From contig NZ_CZRP01000012.1 of the NCBI RefSeq assembly GCF_001458115.1, positions 248,001 to 312,000 on the forward strand: a stretch of DNA of 64,000 bases. The letters run 5' to 3'. The DNA comes from Gracilibacillus massiliensis (GTDB lineage Bacteria; Bacillota; Bacilli; Bacillales; Amphibacillaceae). How positions within the stretch are numbered: position 1 is the first letter of the stretch; each line of letters begins with the position of its first letter. The notes under the pieces were generated by a model. That model worked only from the letters and a program-made list of their open reading frames with translations. It searched no databases and was not told the origin of the DNA. The position numbers were made by a program, and so were the translations under genes. Shown here one piece after another: positions 51,577 through 61,167 of this stretch.

Positions 51577-51799
51577 AATTATGTTGAATTAAGAAAGGTT
51601 TTAGCTGACGTTCAATGAAATAATCTTTGTTTTTTTCTAAGATAAACTGAAAGACTAGGTTTTCTGGAACAGCATTGAATTGTAGTGTGGTGTCATCAAG
51701 AAAATGAATAAATAAGAGCTGGTTTTCCTTATCATAACTTATAGATTCAAACGTAGTAAGTTGCCATAGTTTGCGATCAAACGTAGTGGTTCTCAACAT
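51575..51799 (-). CDS. KTSC-like domain small protein
   Basis: A 74-residue protein with the pattern ESISYDKENQLLFIHFLDDTTLQFNAVP...NKDYFIERQLKPF, which resembles the KTSC domain found in lysyl-tRNA synthetase C-termini and in many small stand-alone proteins. The ATG at 51799 is eight bases from AAGGAG; an ATG at 51817 lies inside the site. The function is unknown. It is divergent from yrrS. Confidence 0.7.
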   Translation of the reverse strand: MLRTTTFDRKLWQLTTFESISYDKENQLLFIHFLDDTTLQFNAVPENLVFQFILEKNKDYFIERQLKPFLIQHN

Positions 51800-51966
51800 A
51801 TCACACGCTCCTTGCATTTTCTTTCATTTATTATATTCAATATATATGGACAAACTCCTGCATGTATGACAAAAATAGAAAAAATCGATCAATTTTCCTA
51901 AAAAGTTAGCTGTTTGTAGTGAAAAAAATTGTTTTTTAGTATAATGGCGATTGGGAGGGTGGAACA

Positions 51967-52737
51967 ATGGCAGATGAATTTGGAAATATTACGAGAAGAG
52001 ATCGTTTTGAGAAAAAAAGGACAAACACCAAAGCGATAACATGGTTAAGTATTGTTGGCGGTGTGTTAATCATCGTTATTATTTCATTGATTGTATTTGG
52101 AGGTAATGATCAAGATACTCCTGTAGCGACAGACGATCAAGATAATGAGGAAACGGAAGAAATACAAGGTCAAGATCAAAAAAATCAAGAAGAGACTGAT
52201 CAGCCAGTTGAAGCACCAGCTGAAGAAGATCTAGATCAACCAGATGAAATAGAAATTCCAGATGAAAACGACGAAGAAGAAGAACAGGAATCAAGAACCG
52301 AGGAAGAGGAAGAAATTAATGAAGTAGAGTCTGATGATGACAATGTCAGCTATGCTTTTGAAGGCAACTGGGATCCAATTGGTACGGAGCAAGATGATCC
52401 ACATACCACTTCTTTCGAGAAAGAGTCGCAGGACTGGAAGGAAAGAATGCAAGCGATTGAGATTGCAACAGGTATTCCAGTAGAAGAACAGATTTCATGG
52501 TACCACGGTAATGGTGGAGACCAAACTGTAGAAGCAACTGTTTCACCAAGTACCAATCAAGATGTAACTGTTAAAGTAACTCTCGTCTGGATTGAAAATG
52601 AAGGTTGGCAACCGACATTAGTAGAAGAATTAATTGAAAATGAATATAAATCAAACACAAGTAGTGATAGTTCTGATGATACTGAAAATGAGCAATCATC
52701 ATCAGATGATCAATCAGCAAATCAACAGGAGGAATAA
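51967..52737 (+). CDS. yrrS: YrrS family (DUF1510) membrane protein
   Basis: A 256-residue protein with a short cytoplasmic N-terminus, one transmembrane helix (about residues 24-44), a long Glu/Asp/Gln-rich extracytoplasmic linker, and a C-terminal DUF1510 domain (YAFEGNWDPIGTEQDDPHTT, ISWYHGNGGDQTVEATV). A serine-rich acidic tail ends it. In B. subtilis yrrS is paired with the penicillin-binding protein gene pbpI; here no pbpI follows and mtnN comes next. Confidence 0.88.
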   Translation: MADEFGNITRRDRFEKKRTNTKAITWLSIVGGVLIIVIISLIVFGGNDQDTPVATDDQDNEETEEIQGQDQKNQEETDQPVEAPAEEDLDQPDEIEIPDENDEEEEQESRTEEEEEINEVESDDDNVSYAFEGNWDPIGTEQDDPHTTSFEKESQDWKERMQAIEIATGIPVEEQISWYHGNGGDQTVEATVSPSTNQDVTVKVTLVWIENEGWQPTLVEELIENEYKSNTSSDSSDDTENEQSSSDDQSANQQEE

Positions 52738-52739
52738 AT

Positions 52740-53435
52740 GTGATTGGTATAATCGGAGCAATGGATGAAGAAGTAGAATTATTAAAAGCAAAAATCGATA
52801 TTAAAGAAACTACTAGAATAGCTAATAGTGATTTTTATGTTGGCAATTTAGAAGGTAAAGAAGTTGTTTTATTAAAATCAGGTATAGGAAAAGTCAACGC
52901 TGCAATAGCTACAACAATTCTGTTCGAAAGATATCAGCCAGAATTTATCATCAATACTGGTTCCGCTGGTGGATTTCACGAAGATTTAGAAGTTGGTGAT
53001 CTAGTTATTTCTACTGAAGTCGTACATCATGATGTCGATGTAACTGCATTTGATTATAAATATGGTCAAGTGCCTGGATTACCACCTACCTACCAGGCAG
53101 ATCCAATCTTAATTGAGAAAGCGATGTTAGCTGCCAAGCAATTAGAAGGTATTGAAGCTATGAAGGGTCTTATTAGTACAGGTGATGCTTTTATGCAAGA
53201 AGAGGCAAAAGTGGACTTCGTACGAGGAAAATTCCCTGAGATGATCGCAGCAGAAATGGAGGCAGCGGCTATTGCACAGGTTTGTTACCAATATTCCAGA
53301 CCCTTTGTAATTATTCGTGCACTATCTGATATAGCAGGAAAAGATTCTTCGGTATCTTTTGATGCCTTCTTAGAAAAAGCAGCAGAGAATGCCGCAAATT
53401 TAATTATCGATGTTGTAAAAAATACGAATAAGTAA
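52740..53435 (+). CDS. mtnN: 5'-methylthioadenosine/S-adenosylhomocysteine nucleosidase
   Basis: MtnN removes adenine from MTA, SAH and 5'-deoxyadenosine in SAM recycling and AI-2 formation. It begins with GTG, MIGIIGAMDEEVELL, and contains INTGSAGGFHEDLEVGDLVIS and the catalytic aspartate in IIRALSDIAGKDS; EMEAAAIAQV binds ribose. It has 231 residues. The AGGAGGAATAAAT site overlaps the end of yrrS, two bases upstream, so translation is coupled. Confidence 0.96.
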   Translation: MIGIIGAMDEEVELLKAKIDIKETTRIANSDFYVGNLEGKEVVLLKSGIGKVNAAIATTILFERYQPEFIINTGSAGGFHEDLEVGDLVISTEVVHHDVDVTAFDYKYGQVPGLPPTYQADPILIEKAMLAAKQLEGIEAMKGLISTGDAFMQEEAKVDFVRGKFPEMIAAEMEAAAIAQVCYQYSRPFVIIRALSDIAGKDSSVSFDAFLEKAAENAANLIIDVVKNTNK

Positions 53436-53436
53436 G

Positions 53437-53471
53437 AAAATAGCTGTCGATTGGTTCGACAGCTATTTTAA
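53437..53471. terminator. Bidirectional terminator between mtnN and sigK
   Basis: AAATAGCTGTCGA pairs with TCGACAGCTATTT around a six-base loop; it separates convergent genes and overlaps the sigK stop region. Confidence 0.88.
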
Positions 53472-54164
53472 TTCATTTCGATAATATTCATGAAAAACCT
53501 TCATGAGTGCTCTTTTTTCAATACGAGACACATAACTACGGGATATTTTTAATTTCTTTGCTATTTCTCTTTGTGTCAATTCGTCGGTGTTGCCGAGTCC
53601 GAAACGAGCAATAATCACTTCTTTTTCTCGTTTGTCGAGAACACGTAAGTATTTTTCGATCTTTTTTAATTCCATATGCAATTGAATAACTTCGGTAATA
53701 TCCTCATTTTCGGCTTCTAAAATATCAATTAGACTAATTTCATTACCTTCTTTGTCCTGGCCAATTGGATCTTGTAGAGAGATATCTTTTTTGGTTTTCT
53801 TCATCGCGCGTAAATGCATCAAAATTTCGTTTTCTATACATCTTGCAGCATATGTGGCTAATTTGGTCCCTTTATCACTAGAAAAGCTCTCAATGCCTTT
53901 TATTAGCCCTATAGTGCCAATCGAAATTAAGTCTTCTGCGTCTTCTCCCGTATTTTCAAATTTCTTGACGATGTGTGCGACCAGACGGAGATTGTGTTCG
54001 ATCAATTTATTGCGTGCATAGTCATCGCCTTCTTGCATTTTCTGGATCATCTCTGCTTCTTCTTTTGCAGGTAGAGGTTGCGGAAATGTATTATTTTTAA
54101 CATACCCAACAAAAAATAGCGCTTCTTTAATAATCGCTAAAATCCCGAACAAAATTGACAACAT
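53463..54164 (-). CDS. sigK: Sporulation sigma factor SigK, uninterrupted
   Basis: The late mother-cell sigma factor. The first 20 residues form the hydrophobic pro-sequence (ending FFVG before YVKNN), removed by SpoIVFB. Region 2 has [35 protein letters not shown] and region 4 has [28 protein letters not shown]. It has 233 residues in one frame, so no skin-type prophage splits it in this genome copy. GAGGTGTC precedes the ATG. Confidence 0.96.
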   Translation of the reverse strand: MLSILFGILAIIKEALFFVGYVKNNTFPQPLPAKEEAEMIQKMQEGDDYARNKLIEHNLRLVAHIVKKFENTGEDAEDLISIGTIGLIKGIESFSSDKGTKLATYAARCIENEILMHLRAMKKTKKDISLQDPIGQDKEGNEISLIDILEAENEDITEVIQLHMELKKIEKYLRVLDKREKEVIIARFGLGNTDELTQREIAKKLKISRSYVSRIEKRALMKVFHEYYRNELK

Positions 54165-54269
54165 GACACCTCCTAGACTCTAGGTATTCGCCCATAATTC
54201 ATCATATGAGCAAACCTCGTCCATTGTGCCACATGGTCAAGCTAATAATTTACAATTAAAAAAATTAGT

Positions 54270-54352
54270 GAACAATAGAAGGATTATATGACATATCTCT
54301 TGTGGTCATTTTGAGATGATGTATGTGGGTAGAAATCGCTTCGGCTTGCCTA
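54270..54352. repeat. Composite palindromic repeat, type A, copy 8, left part
   Basis: The left end AAGGATTATATGACATATCTC and arm CGCTTCGGCTTGCCTA match the 39.5-kb copy up to 54352, where an intron-like sequence begins. The repeat lies between the mrp operon end and the sigK start, both on the minus strand. Confidence 0.82.
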
Positions 54353-55202
54353 GGAGTAGCCGTCAAGGCTGAGAATCTAATGGAGTGAAAGTCTCCTGTC
54401 ATCAATTGACCGGTTCGGATGACTAGTATATCCAATGCGTGGTGAGGTAACGAGTCACGTTCTGCTTGGAAGTAAAAGTCACTGCGGCTCAACTTTACGC
54501 AGAGAGAGTATGGGTCGGAACAGCTAGAGTGGCGAGCAAATCTAGAGGCTAGAAGACTTTAACGAATACTGCAGCTCCGAAATCGAGCGCCCTTCAGAAG
54601 CTGTTGAAGGGATGTCTGTGATGCGCCGACCTGGTTGGGGAATGGGGAAGGCCGATGTTCTATGGGAAGTAACGGTCAAGAGCACCATAGAAGCAGCCGG
54701 AGTAGGGGTTCTGGCATCTAGAGAGAGATTTTCAGAGATAACGACGGGAAAGTCCTACTTCCAGCTGGGATGACAACAACCAGCAAAGACCAACCATATA
54801 AGTGACAAGCGAAAATGGTTAGGAGGATTTAGGATGGACGCATGAGGTCGTAGTAGCGAAGAGGAAAGGGTAATGCCTTTCTAAGCTTATGGAATGAAGC
54901 TTCTACAAAGGTAACACCAGAGTAGAGCGAAGGACCTCTGGGCGACTGGGCGTCTGTGTTAAAGAATAAACAGAACACAGAGTCTGTTGAATGATTGGCA
55001 CAAGACTAGCATATAAGTAAACTTATGTATTGATGGGTGAACATGTGTGTCAGCATTTAAACCTGGGATACATAAGGAAGGCTTATATAGCGATAGAAAC
55101 CCAGTGTCAGAACCGGACTCGGGAAATCCGACCGTCCGGGATCGTATGGGGGCTGCAGGAAACGTGGTTTTATTGAATGCGCGCGCCTGCCATCTACCCG
55201 AC
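54353..55202 (+). mobile_element. ORF-less, probably decayed group II intron
   Basis: About 850 bases interrupt a repeat copy between CTTGCCTA and CTTCCCTTTCC. The insert ends CTACCCGAC, like group II intron 3' ends. A domain V-like hairpin at 55110-55143 (CCGGACTCGG GAAA TCCGACCGTCCGG) retains the upper stem, but the basal bases are AAC where AGC is expected and the basal pairs are lost. The 5' end reads GGAGTAGCC rather than GUGYG, followed by the GGAGTGAAAGTCTCC element common early in domain I. No reverse transcriptase is encoded. It is probably inactive. Confidence 0.7.
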
Positions 55203-55668
55203 CTTCCCTTTCCATGGGCTTTTTCCTTCAGCTAACTTTTCCAAGCAAAAACTGCATGGAAAAGTGGATCTTCAGGAAAAACAATCCCATAGGAGTGGAA
55301 GTGGCCGCCTACGCTAGTGGGACTCTACAACTATTGCAAATGCTAATATTTTGGATGGTTACAGATATGAACATTTTTTGTTAATTAGGATAAGTAATCA
55401 AAAGACAAATTCATAGGCGATATGGAATAACGTCAATATACTTATTCTTACTTTATTTGTAGAGCTTTATACAGCGCAGGCGTCCGCTTCCACTCCTGCG
55501 GGAAGTTTTTATCCGAAGATCCACTTTGCTAAGTGGTCTTTGCTTACCAAAGTTAGCTGAGGAGAAAAACCCGCGGAAAGGGAAGCGGACAAGCCGGAGC
55601 GATTACAAAGCACATATAATATCTCATAATTACCACTACAATAGTGTCGTATAATCCTTCTTTTATCC
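55203..55668. repeat. Composite palindromic repeat, type A, copy 8, right part
   Basis: The first unit resumes with CTTCCCTTTCCATGGG and completes near 55315. A second, inverted unit spans about 55475-55605 with the inner stem CTTTGCTAAG.../...CTTACCAAAG. The outer end near 55620-55660 mirrors 54275. It contains the exact IS110 guide 12-mer at 55574-55585, minus strand. Confidence 0.85.
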
Positions 55669-55671
55669 ATC

Positions 55672-55708
55672 AAAAAAGCCTTATATCCCAATGGATACAA
55701 GGCTTAAG
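55672..55708 (-). terminator. Terminator of the mrp operon
   Basis: Read on the minus strand, AAGCCTTGTATCC pairs with GGATATAAGGCTT (one mismatch) and is followed by T6. It lies immediately after mrpG. Confidence 0.85.
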
Positions 55709-55709
55709 G

Positions 55710-56084
55710 TTATTGTTGATTCTTTTCTTCTAATGAGTCGGCATAGGCGTCTCTAGTTTTTCCGTCGTGTGACCATGGTTTAATGCCAGATGAATGAGCA
55801 GCGCGGCCAATCATATGGGCAGAAACAGGAGCAGTTAGTAGCACAAAAATAATCCCCAAGATAAGCTTGCCACTAACAATGCCGTGCTCAGCATATAAAA
55901 AGATAAACGCACCAATCATAATTCCTGCAATGCCCAAAGTGGCTGCTTTTGTTGAGGCATGCAAGCGGGTGTAAACATCAGGGAAGCGAATGACGCCGAT
56001 CGATGCAGATAGGACAAAAAATGTACCAATTATTAGTAATAAAATCACAATTATGTCCATAATAAATTCAATCGTCTCTGTCAA
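55710..56084 (-). CDS. mrpG: Na+/H+ antiporter subunit MrpG
   Basis: Three-helix subunit with the signature SIGVIRFPDVYTRLHASTKAATLG. Starting at TTG 56084, eight bases from AAGGG, gives 124 residues, the B. subtilis length; GTG 56093 and ATG 56060 are alternatives. It overlaps mrpF by 17 bases. It has a cytoplasmic hydrophilic tail. It is the last gene of the operon. Confidence 0.92.
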   Translation of the reverse strand: MTETIEFIMDIIVILLLIIGTFFVLSASIGVIRFPDVYTRLHASTKAATLGIAGIMIGAFIFLYAEHGIVSGKLILGIIFVLLTAPVSAHMIGRAAHSSGIKPWSHDGKTRDAYADSLEEKNQQ

Positions 56085-56355
56085 TGATAACACCCTTTTC
56101 TAAGTATTTTGCTAAAGCAATCGTACCGATAAACAATAAAATACCGATCAACAAGATGACATCATTTAATCTAGTTGTGGCAATCATAATCGCAACTAAT
56201 CCGGCCATTCCCATTAAATTAATACCGATGGCGTCTAATGCAACTGCCCTGTCTGGGTTAGTTGGGCCTTTGATAACCCGGTATAAAAGTAAAAAAATCG
56301 AGATCGAGATCACAACCATACAAATGGCAGTAACAATTTCTATTAGTTCATTCAT
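56068..56355 (-). CDS. mrpF: Na+/H+ antiporter subunit MrpF
   Basis: A 95-residue, three-helix protein with GPTNPDRAVALDAIGINLMG, the MrpF signature. The ATG overlaps the end of mrpE by four bases and follows GAGGTGACAAG. Confidence 0.94.
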   Translation of the reverse strand: MNELIEIVTAICMVVISISIFLLLYRVIKGPTNPDRAVALDAIGINLMGMAGLVAIMIATTRLNDVILLIGILLFIGTIALAKYLEKGVIIDRDD

Positions 56356-56828
56356 CTTGTCACCTCCATGATCGCTTTTTCGAATGTCGTTTTGATGGCT
56401 TCAATCGCTTCTTCGGTTGTATCAATATCCATCGCATGAATATAGATAATATCGTTATTATTCGATACAGAAACAGATAATGTACCAGGAGTTAAAGAAA
56501 TCAAGGAGGTTAACATCGTGATCTCCCAGTTACTTTTTAACTCAGTAGGTAAGGCGAAAATACCTGGTTTATAATCTTTATGTGGTTTATAGACCCATCT
56601 TACAATATCAATATTGGAAACTAATAATTCTTTTATAAAAAGAAGCACTAACTTGATCATTTTCCAGACACGACTGAGATAAAAAGCATCTGGAATGAAT
56701 CTTCTTAACATAAATAACAACAATGCCCCAATAATAAAGCCTTTAAGAAATGACACAAATGAATAGGTCTCAGCCAAGAACATCCACATAATCGCGATAA
56801 CTAAGTTTAAGATTATTTGCAGAGGCAT
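56352..56828 (-). CDS. mrpE: Na+/H+ antiporter subunit MrpE
   Basis: A 158-residue subunit with two to three N-terminal helices and a soluble part. The signatures are NIDIVRWVYKPHKDYKPGIFALP and ITMLTSLISLTPGTLSVSV. It lies six bases after mrpD in a tightly packed operon. Confidence 0.94.
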   Translation of the reverse strand: MPLQIILNLVIAIMWMFLAETYSFVSFLKGFIIGALLLFMLRRFIPDAFYLSRVWKMIKLVLLFIKELLVSNIDIVRWVYKPHKDYKPGIFALPTELKSNWEITMLTSLISLTPGTLSVSVSNNNDIIYIHAMDIDTTEEAIEAIKTTFEKAIMEVTR

Positions 56829-56834
56829 AATGAT

Positions 56835-58319
56835 TTACTCCTTTAATACAGATTCAATGTAGTTTTGTGGATTCATTAAATACTCACCAATACCTTCTAT
56901 ACTTGGATAGAACCATTCGGCTCCAACCCCAAGTAAGACCGAGAAAAACAGTAAGAAGGCAATCGGTAAAGCAAATCCTCTTGCTGTTTTCTTATCAGGG
57001 ATGATTGATTCGTCTTTCTCTCCCCAAAAACCTCTAATAAAGATGCGCATAACAGACAACAGAATTAGTAGACTAGATGCTAAGCCAATAATCGCGACTA
57101 CTATGTGATTCGCTTCCATAGCTCCTTGTAATAATACCAGTTTACCGATAAAACCACTAAACGGTGGAATCCCTGCTAAAACGAAAGCAGAAATGAAAAA
57201 CAGCCAACCGAGTAGAGGATAATGATGAATTAATCCACGCATTTTTCTAAGGTCACTTGTGCCTGCGAGATAGGCGATAGCGCCAACTAGTAAGAATAAA
57301 GCTGCTTTAATAATCATGTCATTAATTAAGTAATAGATAGCACCTGTAAAACCTGTACTGTTATAAACACCAATTCCAAGTAACATAAAACCTACTGCTG
57401 GTATAATGTTGTAGGCTACCACTAATTTGATATTATTCGTGGATAATGCGCCAATTGCCCCAAAAATTAAGGTCAAGGCTGCAATCCAGACAAAGAATTC
57501 ATGTGTAATATCTCGTTCATGAACAAAAATTAGCGAGAAAACTCGGATAAGCGAATAGATCCCAACCTTTGTTAGTAGTGCGCCAAATAAAGCTGAAATG
57601 ACTGGATTTGGTGCAATGTAAGGTCTTGGTAACCAATAATATAATGGAAACAAGGCTGCTTTGGTACCAAATACAAAAAATAGCAGGATTGCGATCGTTG
57701 TGAGTATTCCTGTTTGCTCTACCTCACCAACACGTTCAGCGATTTGAGCCATATTTACCGTACCAACTACTGAGTAGAGGAACGCTATCGTTGTTACGAA
57801 TAACATAGAGGAGAATAAGTTAATTAACACATATTTAATCGATTCGCGTAATTGTACTTTTCCTCCACCTAAGACAATTAATCCGTATGATGCCATTAAT
57901 AATACTTCAAAGAAAACAAATAAGTTGAACAGGTCTCCAGTGATAAAAGCACCTGAAACCCCTGTAATTAATAAAAAGTAGAACGTGTAAAAATAAAATT
58001 CTTCTTGTTTTTCATCTAATGATTTCGGTGCATAAAATACACAGGCGATCGCCACAATATTAGTGGTTAAAACAAGTGCTACGGATAACATATCTGCGAC
58101 TAAAACAATCCCAAACGGTGCCATCCAATCTCCTGATTCTAATACAACCGAGCCATTTTGATGTACATAGAATAATATATATGTCACGACTGCCGTGTTA
58201 ATCAATGTCAGTACTTGCGAATAAATACGTACAACCTTTAATTTTTTATGGAACAAGGCCGCAAGCACACCAGCGATCAACGGTATGACTATTGGTAATA
58301 CTGCTAAGTTACTAATCAT
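56835..58319 (-). CDS. mrpD: Na+/H+ antiporter subunit MrpD
   Basis: A 494-residue NuoN/NuoM-like proton channel subunit with about 14 helices. It contains the conserved glutamate region LFVFFEVLLMASYGLIVLGG, the lysine region FGTKAALFPLYYWLPRPYIAPNPVISAL and NDMIIKAALFLLVGA. It overlaps mrpC by eight bases. Confidence 0.95.
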   Translation of the reverse strand: MISNLAVLPIVIPLIAGVLAALFHKKLKVVRIYSQVLTLINTAVVTYILFYVHQNGSVVLESGDWMAPFGIVLVADMLSVALVLTTNIVAIACVFYAPKSLDEKQEEFYFYTFYFLLITGVSGAFITGDLFNLFVFFEVLLMASYGLIVLGGGKVQLRESIKYVLINLFSSMLFVTTIAFLYSVVGTVNMAQIAERVGEVEQTGILTTIAILLFFVFGTKAALFPLYYWLPRPYIAPNPVISALFGALLTKVGIYSLIRVFSLIFVHERDITHEFFVWIAALTLIFGAIGALSTNNIKLVVAYNIIPAVGFMLLGIGVYNSTGFTGAIYYLINDMIIKAALFLLVGAIAYLAGTSDLRKMRGLIHHYPLLGWLFFISAFVLAGIPPFSGFIGKLVLLQGAMEANHIVVAIIGLASSLLILLSVMRIFIRGFWGEKDESIIPDKKTARGFALPIAFLLFFSVLLGVGAEWFYPSIEGIGEYLMNPQNYIESVLKE

Positions 58320-58650
58320 TTTCGCTACCCCTTAATTTATCCATATTATCTGTTCCATTCTCTTTTGATGCTCTGTATGCAAGCACTAATAATAAACTTG
58401 TTACACCAAAGCTGATAACAATGGAGGTTAGAATTAATGCTTGTGGTAATGGATCTGCGTAATTCTCGATACCATCGCCAAGTATCGGAGGAGCACCTCG
58501 CTTTAATTCGCCCATCGTTAAAATAAATAGGTGGGCACCATGTGAGATAAGTGCTGTACCGATAATAATACGAAGCATTTGTTTCTGTAACAGATTATAG
58601 ACACCTGTTGTAAACAAGACGCCTGCAAGAATCGACATTATGATCTCCAT
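58312..58650 (-). CDS. mrpC: Na+/H+ antiporter subunit MrpC
   Basis: A NuoK-like, 112-residue, three-helix protein with LLQKQMLRIIIGTALISHGAHLFI and DPLPQALILTSIVISFG. Its ATG directly abuts the mrpA stop. Its AGGAGG site lies within the last codons of mrpA, where mrpB would normally intervene. Confidence 0.94.
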   Translation of the reverse strand: MEIIMSILAGVLFTTGVYNLLQKQMLRIIIGTALISHGAHLFILTMGELKRGAPPILGDGIENYADPLPQALILTSIVISFGVTSLLLVLAYRASKENGTDNMDKLRGSEND

Positions 58651-60984
58651 CTATTCTGCCTCCTTCTTGTTGCGTAGCTTGATCAGACCATAGATCGCGA
58701 GTGCGGCAATCCCTAAAACGACAATTTCAAATAGAGTATCAATACCACGCATATCAACTAGGATGACGTTGACGACATTATCACCGCCACCTAATTTGTA
58801 CGATGTTTCTAAGAAATAGTCAGAAATTTTATCAAACAATTTTGTACTGTGAGCAGATATCGCAACAACCGTCATTAATGCTCCAAATGCGATCGATATG
58901 ATCAAGTTGCCTGCTTTTTGTGAGCCTGATTCTGTGCGCTCGCGTAAATTTGGTAAATGGTAAAAACATAATAAGAAAAGCGCAACAGTAATGGTTTCTA
59001 CGACTAGCTGTGTTAATGCTAAGTCTGGAGCACGGTAGACAACAAATAATAGTGCGAGTCCATAACCAACGACACCTAAGATCAGGATGGCTCCAACTTT
59101 ATTGCGAATAAAGATCGTGCTAATAGCAGCAATCGCCATTACAATTGCAATTAGTATTTCATGGACGGTAATTTCAGCAAGATTACTTGTATCCCAAGCA
59201 AACCCATCTGTAATCGCTAAGACGGTAAACGTACAAACAAGTATAGCGATCAAAATTAATGCCATATAACGGCGAATTGATCCGTTCATATAAGAGTTTG
59301 TAATTTTTGCTGATGTTTTTTCTGATTGATCAACTAAAAAGTCATACACTTTGTTGAAACTTAATTTGCCAGGGAAAAAGCTATAAATGCTTGCCCAATT
59401 TTTTCTGAAGTAGGCAAGGACAATTCCGACACCAACCACAATTAGCGACATTATAAAAGGCGTTTTAAAACCATGCCAATAGTAAATATCTTTTTCAACT
59501 GGTGAGCCATAAATAGCTTCTGCTGTATGGGCAATAAAGCTGCCATTCACTAAATTAGGGAATAGACCTATTACGATAACACCAACAATTAAAATAATTG
59601 GTGAAATCAGCATTCCAATTGGAGCTTCGTGCGGCTTAACTGGTAATTGATCCAGTTTCTTTTCACCCATAAACGTACCGAAGACAAGGTACATTGAATA
59701 AACGAATGTAAAAATACTGCCGAATACTGCTAAATAGGGAATAGCTTGACTTAATACTTGTGAAATCCACATCGAATGATCTGGTAATTCTAACGACGTT
59801 GTAAAAAACATTTCCTTACTATAGAACCCATTTAAGAATGGAAAAGGTACACCTGCCATCGAAAAGGTACCGAAAAAAGCTAGAGTAGCAGAAATTGGCA
59901 TTAACGTTACTAATCCACCAAGTCTGCGAATATCTCTTGTACCTGTCTCATGATCTACAATCCCTGCAATCATAAACAGACTACCTTTAAATGTCGCATG
60001 GTTTAAGATATGGAAGACAGCAGCAAAGATAGCAGCTTTCGTACCAAATCCTAGCATCGCCATAATCATCCCTAATTGACTGATGGTAGAAAAGGCCAAT
60101 ATCCCTTTTAGGTCTGTTTGTCTGACAGCCATGTAAGATCCCCATACCAGTGTTAGAATACCAATCCCACTTACGAAAACGAAGAACCATTCATTTCCTG
60201 AAAAAATAGGTGTGAATCTGGCAACAAGGAAAATCCCTGCTTTAACCATCGTTGCGGAGTGCAAGTAGGCACTAACGGGAGTTGGAGCTTCCATAGCATC
60301 TGGTAACCAGATATGGAATGGAAACTGTGCAGATTTTGTAAAGGCACCAAGTAAAATCAGTGCTAAAATTAAACCAAAATAGTCGCTTGAAAGAATAACA
60401 TCAGCCTGAGCAATCATAGCCTGAATACTAGTTGTTTCGGTAATTATGGTAAGTAATATGAACCCACCAAGCATACTTAAGCCGCCGAAAACTGTTATCA
60501 GCATTGATTTTAATGCACCGTATCGGGAACGTTCTTTATAATTCCAATAACCAATTAATAGGAATGAAGAAATCGAGGTTAATTCCCAAAATCCATAAAG
60601 TACAAATACGTTATCTGAGAGGACGACCCCAAACATCGCCGTCATAAATAATAGTAGATAGACGTAAAACTGATCCAATCTTTCCGAAGTATGAAGATAG
60701 AAAATCGAATAAAGTGTAACTAATGACCCGATACCACTAATCAATAATACAAACAATAAACTTAAACCATCTAAATAAAAATCTAATCCGATATTTAATG
60801 ATGGTATCCAACTGTATGATTGACTAATCGGCGTAAACTCATTACCGAGATTAGGAATAAAATAAATAAATACGGCTAACGGTGCTAATAAAACAAAATA
60901 ACCGGTATGTATTTTCTCTTTCCATTTGCTAAAAAACGGGATAAAAATGGCCAGCAAAACTGGCAAAAATACAGCAAATAACAT
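58651..60984 (-). CDS. mrpA: Na+/H+ antiporter subunit MrpA
   Basis: The largest subunit, 777 residues, NuoL-like with about 20 helices. N-terminal signatures are FVLYGFWELTSISSFLLIGYW, GAFTKSAQFPFHIWLPDAMEAPTPVSAYLHSATMVKAG and NHATFKGSLFM. The C-terminal MbhD/MbhE-like part has VYRAPDLALTQLVVETITVALFLLCF and GGGDNVVNVILVDMRGIDT. It ends there without an MrpB domain. The complex exports Na+ in exchange for protons and supports growth at high pH and salt. GGGGGATCATC precedes the ATG. Confidence 0.95.
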   Translation of the reverse strand: MLFAVFLPVLLAIFIPFFSKWKEKIHTGYFVLLAPLAVFIYFIPNLGNEFTPISQSYSWIPSLNIGLDFYLDGLSLLFVLLISGIGSLVTLYSIFYLHTSERLDQFYVYLLLFMTAMFGVVLSDNVFVLYGFWELTSISSFLLIGYWNYKERSRYGALKSMLITVFGGLSMLGGFILLTIITETTSIQAMIAQADVILSSDYFGLILALILLGAFTKSAQFPFHIWLPDAMEAPTPVSAYLHSATMVKAGIFLVARFTPIFSGNEWFFVFVSGIGILTLVWGSYMAVRQTDLKGILAFSTISQLGMIMAMLGFGTKAAIFAAVFHILNHATFKGSLFMIAGIVDHETGTRDIRRLGGLVTLMPISATLAFFGTFSMAGVPFPFLNGFYSKEMFFTTSLELPDHSMWISQVLSQAIPYLAVFGSIFTFVYSMYLVFGTFMGEKKLDQLPVKPHEAPIGMLISPIILIVGVIVIGLFPNLVNGSFIAHTAEAIYGSPVEKDIYYWHGFKTPFIMSLIVVGVGIVLAYFRKNWASIYSFFPGKLSFNKVYDFLVDQSEKTSAKITNSYMNGSIRRYMALILIAILVCTFTVLAITDGFAWDTSNLAEITVHEILIAIVMAIAAISTIFIRNKVGAILILGVVGYGLALLFVVYRAPDLALTQLVVETITVALFLLCFYHLPNLRERTESGSQKAGNLIISIAFGALMTVVAISAHSTKLFDKISDYFLETSYKLGGGDNVVNVILVDMRGIDTLFEIVVLGIAALAIYGLIKLRNKKEAE

Positions 60985-61167
60985 CTAATGATGATCCCCC
61001 TTATGTAAATTTATACATTATCTTATTTATTTTCTATTCGTATCCTTCTATATTTTAATCTAAAAATAGAACAGAATACAAGGGAGGAGTTCTTGTCGAT
61101 ACGATACTGATACCGATTTTGACGAGAAACTACCTATTTATATTATGTAAGGAAAAAATTTTTTCAT

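Noticed and set aside
53463-54164. sigK interrupted by a skin-type element
   Set aside because: The gene is continuous from the pro-sequence to region 4, so no interruption exists here.
55047-55235. 62-codon frame across the end of the second intron
   Set aside because: It spans the domain V-like hairpin and the exon junction; it is intron RNA rather than protein-coding.
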